DNA of 15,067 nucleotides from Puniceicoccales bacterium (GTDB taxonomy: Bacteria; Verrucomicrobiota; Verrucomicrobiia; Opitutales; JAIRKQ01): contig JAITOW010000060.1 of NCBI GenBank assembly GCA_031289835.1, positions 1-15,067 of the forward strand, in the 5' to 3' direction. The translations under genes were made by a program, and so were the position numbers. A model generated the notes under the pieces. That model saw only the letters and a program-made list of their open reading frames with translations, ran no database searches and was not told the DNA's origin. How positions within the stretch are numbered: position 1 is the first letter of the stretch; every line of letters starts with the position of its first letter. Below, piece after piece: positions 1-6,668 of this stretch.

Positions 1-346
1 TCTGGCATCCGGTGATCATTTTTCCAATCACGTCGATGTCAAAAAATGGTTCATCGCCCTGAATGTTCACCATAAATTCGCCTCGAATTTGATCCAATAC
101 GGACACTATTCTTTCCGTACCGGACGCGCAGGTCTCAGCGGTATCGATCACGCGTGCGCCGAAATTTTCAGCGGCCTCGTGCACAATTTCGGAATCGCAG
201 AGAATAACTATGTCGCCCACACCGGGCGCGGAAACCACCCGTTCAAACACGCGTTGCAAAACAGATTTACCCGCAAGATTAGCTAAAACCTTGCTTGGAA
301 ACCGCGAAGATTTTAGGCGCGCGGGAATACAAACCGTAACATCCAT
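1..346 (-). CDS. kdsB: 3-deoxy-manno-octulosonate cytidylyltransferase (CMP-Kdo synthetase), N-terminal part
   Basis: This enzyme activates Kdo with CTP to give CMP-Kdo, the donor for the LPS inner core, in the cytoplasm. Only the first 115 residues are in the window; the gene runs off the left edge. The N-terminus MDVTVCIPARLKSSRFPSKV is the nucleotide-binding start typical of KdsB. It is followed by a CASGTERI stretch near residue 75 and the VNIQGDEPF motif near residue 95 (QGDEP is characteristic of the family). The ATG at 344-346 starts 12 bases after the stop of the IHF-like gene. The upstream ATG at 353-355 is out of frame, so this start is well fixed, although no good Shine-Dalgarno is seen. 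It is the last visible gene of the rpsO-pnp block and is probably co-transcribed with it. Together with the LPS genes near 11-14 kb it implies a Kdo/heptose core. Confidence 0.93.
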   Translation of the reverse strand, partial: MDVTVCIPARLKSSRFPSKVLANLAGKSVLQRVFERVVSAPGVGDIVILCDSEIVHEAAENFGARVIDTAETCASGTERIVSVLDQIRGEFMVNIQGDEPFFDIDVIGKMITGCQ

Positions 347-358
347 GCGGAGTACATG

Positions 359-661
359 TCAGCTTTTGTCAGCGTCTTGCAGGGCATTAAACAAATTTTT
401 TCCAGCACGAAACTTCACTGCCTTACGCTCAGGTATAACAACGATGTCGGTGGGACGATTAGGATTGCGGCCCACTCTGCTCTTCCTCACTTGCTGCTCA
501 AAAACACCAAAATTTCTAAGCTCAATGTTGCGGCCGTCGATGATGGCTTTCGACATGACTTCGATAGCAATATCGAACATGGTGCTTATGTCCGCACGTG
601 TCATCTGTGTGCGCCTATACACAGATTCCACAATTTCCTTTTTTGTTAGATTATTACTCAT
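359..661 (-). CDS. IHF/HU-family DNA-binding protein
   Basis: A 100-residue nucleoid protein of the HU/IHF family. These proteins dimerise and bend DNA by inserting a proline at the tip of each beta-arm. The N-terminal helices (LTKKEIVESVYRRTQMTRAD) lead into ELRNFGVFEQQVRKSRVGRN, then NPNRPTD, the arm tip with the expected intercalating proline, and end in VKFRAGKNL. The length is normal for IHF subunits (about 95-100). The residues look more IHF-like than HU-like, but alpha and beta subunits cannot be told apart here. The ATG at 659-661 has a good Shine-Dalgarno (AGGA at 670-673, spacing 8). The gene begins 36 bases after the pnp stop and ends 12 bases before kdsB, so it is probably co-transcribed with both. 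Confidence 0.9.
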   Translation of the reverse strand: MSNNLTKKEIVESVYRRTQMTRADISTMFDIAIEVMSKAIIDGRNIELRNFGVFEQQVRKSRVGRNPNRPTDIVVIPERKAVKFRAGKNLFNALQDADKS

Positions 662-697
662 GCGAATATTCCTAAATTACCGGCAACAACTCCACAC

Positions 698-2971
698 CTA
701 TCGCCTGCCGAAGTGCGATTGAGATCTTTCGGCAAAGCGCGGGGAAGATCTTTCTCTGCCCTCTCTACCATCTCTACCAGGCCTTCCGGGACGCGGTGAG
801 GAATGGCCGCCATGCCTGGATGAATTTTTCGGTGATGTTGCAACGTAGGAAACTCCCTTGGCCTCACATATGACGGCGCGCCTGCTCAACCGAACACGAC
901 CCTTCTCATCGGTACCAATGCACTTTACCACTATCTCATCGCCAACTTTACAGACATCGCCGGGATCCTCGACACGGAAATCTGCGAGCTCAGACACGTG
1001 AACCAATCCTTCTTTCCCCGGTAAACATTCAACGAAAACGCCAAATTCCTTGATCGATTTAACGATGCCGCGGTAGACCTTATTCGTCTCAATTTCGCAG
1101 GTCACGGCGTTGATCTCACCCATGACATACTCCAGGGTTTCATTATCCTTGGCATAAACAAGCACTCTGCCGCTGTTATCCTCATTAATATCAATTTTGG
1201 CCCCCGTTAGCTCCGTAATTTTCTTGATCATTTTCCCCCCAGGGCCGATCAGGGCACCAATCTTGCCTGGATCAATCTGCATGGTGTGAACGCGCGGAGC
1301 ATTCTTGTTCAGTTCCTTCCGCGGCTCAGCCTGCACGCTGCTCATTGCGTCCAATATGGCTATCCTGGCATCCCGATTCTGATAAATGGCCTGCTTGGCT
1401 AACTTAAGCGGCAATCCGAAAATTTTCAAGTCGAGTTGCACGCCCGTAATTCCCTTTCTTGTCCCGGACAGCTTGAAATCCATGTCACCGAAGTGATCTT
1501 CCATTCCAACTATGTCCGTTAAAATGACGCTTTTTGTGATATTTCCGGAATTATCCCTGCGCGTCACAAGTCCGACAGAAATCCCTGCCACCATGTCACT
1601 TATGGGCACTCCGGCATCCATCAGGGCCAAACAGCCACCGCAAACGCTCGCCATCGAAGAGGAGCCGTTGGACTCTAAAACGTCGGATACGACTCGGATG
1701 GTGTACGGGAATTCATCCTCCGGAGGGATAACGGGCAAAAGCGAACGTTCGGCCAGAGCTCCATGCCCGATTTCGCGGCGTCCAACGGCACCGATTCGCC
1801 CGGTCTCGCCCACTGAAAACGGCGGAAAGTTGTAGTGTAAGTAAAAAGACTTCGACTGCACGCCCCCCGTTATGGCGTCAATTTCCTGCGAATCTTTGGC
1901 GCAACCAAGGGTCAGTGACACCAGCGCCTGCGTCTCACCGCGCTGAAATACGGCCGAACCGTGTACAATTGGCAAAACCTCAACGGCGCATTCGATGGGC
2001 CGAAGTTCGGTTAGTGAGCGACCGTCAACGCGCCTACTAAAATCTAGGATGTTGTCACGATACAATCTCTCCTGAAGCTCTTCGAAGGCCATGTTTACGT
2101 GAATTAAGTTGGTTTCATTTTCGCCAAGCTCCGCGACGACACATTCCGCAGCCAGTTTCTTTATCTCCGCGACACCGTGCTCACGGGCAAGCTTGCCTTC
2201 CTGAAAAACAGCAGCACTTAACTGTTCGTTAAACTTGCTGCAGATACCCATGACTTTCGGGGAAACCAAGTTTAACTCAAATTCTTTCTTCTGCTTCCCA
2301 ACCATAGCGGCAAGCTCCCGTTGGGCGGCGATTATGGTTTGAATTTTGCTTTGCCCAAATTCGAGGGCCTCGCAAAACCGTTCCTCGCTCATCTGATCGG
2401 CGTTACCCTCGATCATCATCACATCGTACTCATTGCCCACATATATGAGGTCCAATGACGATTCCAATATTTGCTCGTTGGTTGGGTTCGCAACAAGCTC
2501 TCCCCTGACTTCAGCAATCCTAATGCAAGCAATCGGCCCATTCCAGGGGATATCCGAGCACATCAGCGCAGCGGAAGCCCCGTTCACCATCAGCACATCG
2601 GCTTCGTTTTTTAAATCCGTTGAAAATAAGGTTCCGATGATTTGCACATCATTCAAAAAGCCCTTTGGGAACAGCGGACGCAGCGGACGATCGCACATGC
2701 GTGCGGTCAAAACTTCTTTTTCGCTCGGCTTGCCCTCACGCTTTCCGTAGCCACCCGGCATCCTACCAGCAGCCGAAAACTTTTCCCGATAATCAACCGT
2801 CAAAGGGAAAAAACTTTGCCCCGGTGTAACCTTCGGGGAAACAACCGCGGTAACCAATACATTCGTACCGCCAATGTTAACCAACACTGCACCATTGGCC
2901 TGCTTAGCCAATGTCCCAGTCGAAAACTTTAGGCCAAACTCGGCGACCTCAACTTCATATTTTTGTTTCAT
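698..2971 (-). CDS. pnp: Polyribonucleotide nucleotidyltransferase (PNPase)
   Basis: A 757-residue phosphorolytic 3'-to-5' exoribonuclease of mRNA decay. The first RNase PH domain starts near the N-terminus (DYREKFSAAGRMPGGYGKRE, near residue 70). The second RNase PH domain carries DIVGMEDHFGDMDFKLSGT, which contains the conserved catalytic aspartates. A KH domain occupies about residues 560-629 with the GPGGK loop, and an S1 domain about 630-700 (FGVFVECLPGKEGLVHVSEL). The last 45-50 residues form an Arg/Gly/Ser/Pro-rich basic tail. The start at 2969-2971 (MKQKYEVEVAEF) is chosen because the family N-terminus begins there; a longer in-frame start at 3052 adds unrelated residues. No Shine-Dalgarno is evident. 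The gene lies 92 bases after rpsO, the classic rpsO-pnp arrangement. Confidence 0.97.
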   Translation of the reverse strand: MKQKYEVEVAEFGLKFSTGTLAKQANGAVLVNIGGTNVLVTAVVSPKVTPGQSFFPLTVDYREKFSAAGRMPGGYGKREGKPSEKEVLTARMCDRPLRPLFPKGFLNDVQIIGTLFSTDLKNEADVLMVNGASAALMCSDIPWNGPIACIRIAEVRGELVANPTNEQILESSLDLIYVGNEYDVMMIEGNADQMSEERFCEALEFGQSKIQTIIAAQRELAAMVGKQKKEFELNLVSPKVMGICSKFNEQLSAAVFQEGKLAREHGVAEIKKLAAECVVAELGENETNLIHVNMAFEELQERLYRDNILDFSRRVDGRSLTELRPIECAVEVLPIVHGSAVFQRGETQALVSLTLGCAKDSQEIDAITGGVQSKSFYLHYNFPPFSVGETGRIGAVGRREIGHGALAERSLLPVIPPEDEFPYTIRVVSDVLESNGSSSMASVCGGCLALMDAGVPISDMVAGISVGLVTRRDNSGNITKSVILTDIVGMEDHFGDMDFKLSGTRKGITGVQLDLKIFGLPLKLAKQAIYQNRDARIAILDAMSSVQAEPRKELNKNAPRVHTMQIDPGKIGALIGPGGKMIKKITELTGAKIDINEDNSGRVLVYAKDNETLEYVMGEINAVTCEIETNKVYRGIVKSIKEFGVFVECLPGKEGLVHVSELADFRVEDPGDVCKVGDEIVVKCIGTDEKGRVRLSRRAVICEAKGVSYVATSPKNSSRHGGHSSPRPGRPGRDGREGRERSSPRFAERSQSHFGRR

Positions 2972-3063
2972 TATTTCTTTTATTTTATCATTTTTTACCC
3001 AGCAGTGCCAATGTGTACAATAAACAGCGGCAAACGGAATACGCCCATCCACTTACCAAATCA

Positions 3064-3318
3064 TTACTTGCGCAAATTCAAACGTTGAACAAGACTTTTA
3101 TACGAGTCGACATTTGTCCTTTTTAAATAGGCCAATAGACGTCTGCGCCTGTTAGCGAGCGCTAGCAGCCCGCGGCGAGAATGAAAATCCTTAGTGTGCA
3201 CACCCAAATGCTCCGTAAGGTATCTTATTCTTTCGGTCAGCAGAGCAACCTGCACTTCACTGGAGCCGGTATCGCCCTCCCGTTGCCTAAATTCACTAAC
3301 TATTTTACTTTTATCCAT
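3064..3318 (-). CDS. rpsO: 30S ribosomal protein S15
   Basis: An 84-residue small-subunit protein that binds the central domain of 16S rRNA early in assembly. It shows the S15 signature region GDTGSSEVQVALLTERI (residues 15-31), followed by LTEHLGVHTKDFHSRRGLL and LANRRRRLLAYLKR. It is about five residues shorter than E. coli S15 but intact at both ends. The ATG at 3316-3318 has only a weak purine stretch upstream. It is the first gene of the block rpsO-pnp-IHF-kdsB, and its promoter should lie in the 252-base divergent gap shared with pgi. In other bacteria S15 autoregulates through its own leader; whether that happens here cannot be read from sequence alone. Confidence 0.97.
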   Translation of the reverse strand: MDKSKIVSEFRQREGDTGSSEVQVALLTERIRYLTEHLGVHTKDFHSRRGLLALANRRRRLLAYLKRTNVDSYKSLVQRLNLRK

Positions 3319-3405
3319 CTTTACACTTACCTAGTTCACAGCCACTGGGATATGTAAAAACATACCCGAAGCAAAGTCAAAAACCTCAACTTCCGTTCAA
3401 CTCGA

Positions 3406-3451
3406 ACAGGGCGCAAACCCTGTAACGATGCGACTGCGGGGAATAATTCCC
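3406..3451. promoter_or_regulatory. Two inverted repeats in the rpsO/pgi divergent intergenic region
   Basis: The 252-base gap 3319-3570 separates divergent rpsO and pgi and holds no gene. Within it are two perfect inverted repeats: ACAGGG/CCCTGT at 3406-3411 and 3418-3423 (6-base loop), and GGGAAT/ATTCCC at 3439-3444 and 3446-3451 (1-base centre). The first would form an RNA hairpin and could belong to the rpsO leader if transcription starts upstream of it. The second, with almost no loop, looks more like a protein operator. Which promoter they serve, if any, is unknown. Confidence 0.4.
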
Positions 3452-3487
3452 TAACGCTGATTCGCAAATCTGACTATTACTCAGCTG

Positions 3488-3517
3488 TTTACAAGAAAAA
3501 TTTCATAGAATTAAAAT
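3488..3517 (+). promoter_or_regulatory. Possible sigma-70-type promoter for pgi
   Basis: TTTACA at 3488-3493 and TAAAAT at 3512-3517 are separated by 18 bases and sit about 55 bases upstream of the pgi ATG. Each hexamer matches the housekeeping consensus at five of six positions. The region is AT-rich, so a chance match is possible. Confidence 0.35.
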
Positions 3518-3570
3518 CCGAAACTGAGGTTTAGCATTGCAATGAACTGCGGAGTGGTCAACATTGGGCA

Positions 3571-5139
3571 ATGTCGAGTTGGGAAACATTTTTAAAAAAC
3601 TACATCAGTAACGAGCGGCTTGGAATTTTCTTCGATTTTTCGGGGATGAACTTTGACGATCGATTTTTCGAGTCCATGGCAACTAAGGTGAAGGATGCGT
3701 ATGGCAGTATGAGTGCCCTTGAATCCGGTGAGATAGCGAATGTTGATGAAAATCGACAGGTTGGGCACTACTGGCTCCGTAACCCCAACATAGCGCCAAC
3801 TCCCGAGTTACAGGGAATCATTCAAAATACCATTTCGGATATCTTGAATTTCGCCGAGGATGTGCACTCCGGAAATGTGCGTGGCCCTCACGGCATCTTC
3901 AAGAACTTGCTCTGCATCGGGATCGGCGGTTCCGCGCTCGGACCACAACTTATCAACGGCAGCCTGGGTGATCGTCCAAAAATGAAAGCCTATTTCATCG
4001 ACAATACGGATCCCGATGGCATGGATCGCACCCTGTCGAACCTCGATTTGGAGGATACGCTCGTGATCATCATATCAAAGTCAGGGAGTACGCCCGAGCC
4101 AAGAAATGCGATGCTGGAGGTGATGAAGAAATTCGAAACCGCGGGCATATCATTCCAAAAACAGGCGGTTGCAATAACTTCCCAGGGGAGCAAATTGCAC
4201 AATCAGGCGACCGGCGAAGGATGGATAAAAACATTTCCGATGTTCGACTGGATCGGTGGACGCACGAGCATAACTTCCAGCGTCGGTCTGCTCCCGGGAG
4301 CCTTGATAGGAGTTGATATTGGTGAATTTTTATCCGGTGCGCGTGAGATGGATTCGTGGACGCGTTTGCGAAGCGAAAGCAATCCCGCCATGAAGCTCGC
4401 CCTGGCCTGGTATCATGCAACTAAGGGCCACGGTGAAAAGGATATGGTCGTGATACCCTACAAGGATAGGCTATCCGATTTTCCGAAGTATCTCCAACAA
4501 CTGATAATGGAGTCTCTGGGCAAGGAAAAATCCCTAAATGGCAAAATCGTCAACCAGGGGATATCGGTCTACGGGAATAAGGGTTCGACGGATCAACATT
4601 CTTATATCCAGCAACTCAGGGATGGTGTTAACAATTTTTTTGCCACCATAATCGAGGTCCTGCAATATCGCAGCGAAAAATCGATGGAGGTAGAGGAAGA
4701 CATAGCGAGCGGCAACTATTGGCACGGATTTTCCATTGGCACCGAGCAGGCCCTATCCGCAAACGGCAGGCAAATTTTGGTGATATCTTTGCGACGATTT
4801 AATGCGTTTTCACTGGGGATGTTGATTGCATTATACGAACGTGCGGTTGGATTTTATGCCTCATTTGTAAACATTAACGCGTACCATCAACCGGGTGTCG
4901 AAGCCGGTAAAAAAGCCGCTGCAAACGTGCTGATCGTTCAAAAATCAATTCTGGGAGTTTTGGGAAAAAATAGAAATAAGCCATTGCACCTGAACGGGAT
5001 ATGCGATAAGCTCGGTTCTGAAGTTGACAAAAAATTAGCGTTTAAAATTTTGGAGCGGATGTCACACAACAACTATTCCATCGAACGGGTGGCCAAAAGT
5101 GATAAAATTGAGGAAGTAACATACAAATTTATTGGATAA
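3571..5139 (+). CDS. pgi: Glucose-6-phosphate isomerase
   Basis: A 522-residue cytoplasmic enzyme that interconverts glucose 6-phosphate and fructose 6-phosphate. The SIS fold is clear: GIGGSALGP near residue 116, SKSGSTPEPR near 170 (phosphate binding), and the signature GNKGSTDQHSYIQQ at 335-348. The expected catalytic residues are present: Glu314 in MESLGK, His343 in DQHSY and Lys447 in GVEAGKKAA. After the catalytic lysine about 70 further residues follow, with a predicted helical, winged-helix-like look, unlike the short tail of compact bacterial isomerases. The ATG at 3571 has no convincing Shine-Dalgarno (a GGAG lies 16 bases upstream, too far). The stop is directly followed by the peptidase start, so the two genes are translationally close. 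Confidence 0.96.
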   Translation: MSSWETFLKNYISNERLGIFFDFSGMNFDDRFFESMATKVKDAYGSMSALESGEIANVDENRQVGHYWLRNPNIAPTPELQGIIQNTISDILNFAEDVHSGNVRGPHGIFKNLLCIGIGGSALGPQLINGSLGDRPKMKAYFIDNTDPDGMDRTLSNLDLEDTLVIIISKSGSTPEPRNAMLEVMKKFETAGISFQKQAVAITSQGSKLHNQATGEGWIKTFPMFDWIGGRTSITSSVGLLPGALIGVDIGEFLSGAREMDSWTRLRSESNPAMKLALAWYHATKGHGEKDMVVIPYKDRLSDFPKYLQQLIMESLGKEKSLNGKIVNQGISVYGNKGSTDQHSYIQQLRDGVNNFFATIIEVLQYRSEKSMEVEEDIASGNYWHGFSIGTEQALSANGRQILVISLRRFNAFSLGMLIALYERAVGFYASFVNINAYHQPGVEAGKKAAANVLIVQKSILGVLGKNRNKPLHLNGICDKLGSEVDKKLAFKILERMSHNNYSIERVAKSDKIEEVTYKFIG

Positions 5140-5140
5140 A

Positions 5141-6256
5141 ATGGACAATAGGTACAAAAATTTAGCTGATAATCTGACAAAATTTTCAACCAACTTGCAG
5201 CGGGACGACAACGTTCTCCTCGATATCTGTGAGGCTCCCGAGGAGATGGCCATCGCCCTGATAGAGTCGGTGCGGGAGTGTGGAGCCGTGCCCGTGCTTA
5301 GAATGAAGACCAATAGAATTTCCCGCGCCATGAGCTTGCTGTGCGACAAACATGTATTCGAAACGCAGGCCGATCTGGCTCTCCACGAGATGAAAAGTAT
5401 GCACGCGTACATCGCCATACGCGGCGGAAACAACATTTTCGAGCACTCGGATGTGCCCCAGGACAAGCAAAAACTCGTGGCGGGGTGCATGAAAAAAGTG
5501 CTAGACTGGCGCGTGCAGAAGACAAAGTGGGTGATCCTGCGTTGGCCAAGTGAGAGCTTTGCCCAACAGGCGAAAATGAGCACAGAAAAATTCGAAAACT
5601 TTTACTTCGATGTGTGCACGATGGATTATTCCCGCATGCAGGCCGGGATGGATGCGCTGAAAAATGCCATGCAATCAACGGATCGGGTACACATACTCGG
5701 CAACGGCACGGATTTGACGTTTTCCATAAAGGGCATCCCGGCCATTGGGTGTGGCGGCAAGAACAACATACCGGATGGCGAAGTATTTACAGCTCCGGTG
5801 AAAGACAGCGTGAACGGGACCATTTCCTACAATACTCCAACGGTGTACCAGGGGATGGCCTTCGAAAACATCGTTCTAAAATTCAATGATGGCAAGATTG
5901 TGGATGCCCAGGCCGGCAACAAAACAAAACAATTGAATGCGATTTTAGATTCCGACGAAGGGGCGCGCTACGTCGGCGAATTCGCCCTTGGGTTTAATCC
6001 TCACATACTGGAGCCCATGTGCGACATACTGTTCGACGAAAAAATCGCCGGTTCATTCCATTTTACACCCGGCCAGGCCTACGAAGATGCTGACAACGGT
6101 AACCGTTCACAGATACACTGGGATCTCGTGAACATTCAACGGCCGGAATACGGCGGCGGGGAAATTTACTTCGATGACAAGCTCATACGCAAAGATGGCC
6201 TATTCGTCTTCGATGGCCCAGACAAGTTAAACCCTGATTTTTTACTGAAATTCTAG
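5141..6256 (+). CDS. M29-family aminopeptidase
   Basis: A 371-residue metallo-aminopeptidase of the M29 family (AmpS / aminopeptidase T type), probably cytoplasmic and releasing N-terminal residues from peptides. The metal ligands expected for the family are visible: Glu214 in NIPDGE, Glu280 in VGEFALGFN, His307 in SFHFTPG, and His326 and Asp328 in IHWD. The N-terminal half (DNLTKFSTNLQRDDNVLL) matches the family's non-catalytic domain. The ATG at 5141 begins one base after the pgi stop and has GGA six bases upstream (5134-5136). An in-frame TTG at 5132, overlapping pgi by 8 bases, would add three residues and cannot be excluded. The gene is almost certainly co-transcribed with pgi. No functional link to glycolysis is evident. 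Confidence 0.9.
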   Translation: MDNRYKNLADNLTKFSTNLQRDDNVLLDICEAPEEMAIALIESVRECGAVPVLRMKTNRISRAMSLLCDKHVFETQADLALHEMKSMHAYIAIRGGNNIFEHSDVPQDKQKLVAGCMKKVLDWRVQKTKWVILRWPSESFAQQAKMSTEKFENFYFDVCTMDYSRMQAGMDALKNAMQSTDRVHILGNGTDLTFSIKGIPAIGCGGKNNIPDGEVFTAPVKDSVNGTISYNTPTVYQGMAFENIVLKFNDGKIVDAQAGNKTKQLNAILDSDEGARYVGEFALGFNPHILEPMCDILFDEKIAGSFHFTPGQAYEDADNGNRSQIHWDLVNIQRPEYGGGEIYFDDKLIRKDGLFVFDGPDKLNPDFLLKF

Positions 6257-6554
6257 GGCATGTTATCCCGGTAATTCGTCTGAAAAATCAGTTCTAAAAA
6301 AAATTACACCGTGCAGTGTTTTTCCCTTTGCGGCGAGCTACATAATCGGCTAGGGGCTCCCTTTCCAACCCCCACTGAGATATGCCCCGATGGTGCTTAT
6401 TTCTTTGATACAATTCACAACGGTGGAACTAATAATTGTAATTTTTCACAATTATAAATTTGGTGGAACATTGGTGGAATAACCTTTTTCTTAATGCTGG
6501 AATTTCGTTTTCCCCGATTGCTCGCAAGCCTCATGGTTAGGCGGGTTACAGCCT
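6257..6554. other. Gene-free region between convergent blocks
   Basis: The aminopeptidase gene ends at 6256 on the plus strand and tRNA-Gln ends at 6555 on the minus strand. The roughly 300 bases between show no protein-like reading frame and no structured RNA I recognise. The only strong signal is the GGTGGAA repeat cluster at 6422-6479. A weak stem ACAC/GTGT at 6306-6319 followed by TTTT might help end plus-strand transcription but is too short to call. Because transcripts converge here, this is not an ordinary promoter region. Confidence 0.6.
6422..6479. repeat. Three GGTGGAA direct repeats around an 8-bp inverted repeat
   Basis: GGTGGAA occurs at 6422-6428, 6462-6468 and 6473-6479; the last two are in the longer form TGGTGGAA, 11 bases apart, about one helical turn. 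Between the first and second copies is a perfect inverted repeat, ATAATTGT at 6432-6439 and ACAATTAT at 6448-6455, with an 8-base loop. The layout resembles a protein-binding site or a small structured element. Its role is unknown. Confidence 0.5.
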
Positions 6555-6628
6555 TGGCTGCCCGGTTAGGGCTCGAACCTAAACAAACGGAGTCAGAATC
6601 CGTTGTGCTACCATTACACCACCAGGCA
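6555..6628 (-). tRNA. tRNA-Gln (anticodon CTG)
   Basis: The minus strand folds as a full cloverleaf. The acceptor pairs TGCCTGG with CCGGGCA (one T-G pair). The anticodon stem ACGGA/TCCGT encloses the loop TTCTGAC, giving anticodon CTG, which reads CAG. The T-arm is TTAGG/CCTAA around TTCGAGC. The discriminator is G and the CCA end is encoded (6555-6557). It starts 40 bases after the gatA stop on the same strand and may be processed from the gatCA transcript. An anticodon of CTG reads only CAG, so a second tRNA-Gln (TTG) should exist elsewhere in the genome. Confidence 0.96.
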
Positions 6629-6668
6629 ATAGGCCTCCACCATGCCACCGGCCAAGAAAATTTTCAAG

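Noticed and set aside
658..867. Minus-strand frame overlapping the 3' end of pnp
   Set aside because: It lies in another frame of a strongly supported gene and has no recognisable domain.
2972..3052. 27-residue N-terminal extension of PNPase from an upstream ATG
   Set aside because: The family N-terminus begins at 2971, and the added residues show no similarity or signal character.
5062..5583. 173-codon minus-strand frame opposite pgi and the aminopeptidase
   Set aside because: It is antisense to two well-supported genes; its composition reflects the codons on the other strand.
6306..6323. Possible terminator after the aminopeptidase gene
   Set aside because: The stem is only four pairs (ACAC/GTGT) with a short T run, too weak to call.
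6555..6628. tRNA-Gln as an integration site with a nearby mobile element
   Set aside because: No copy of the tRNA 3' end is found elsewhere in the window and no integrase or phage gene is present.
6415..6648. A 77-codon minus-strand reading frame with a WWCNGSTTDSDS stretch
   Set aside because: It is a translation through tRNA-Gln; this peptide pattern is a well-known artefact of reading tRNA genes, and the rest has no protein character.
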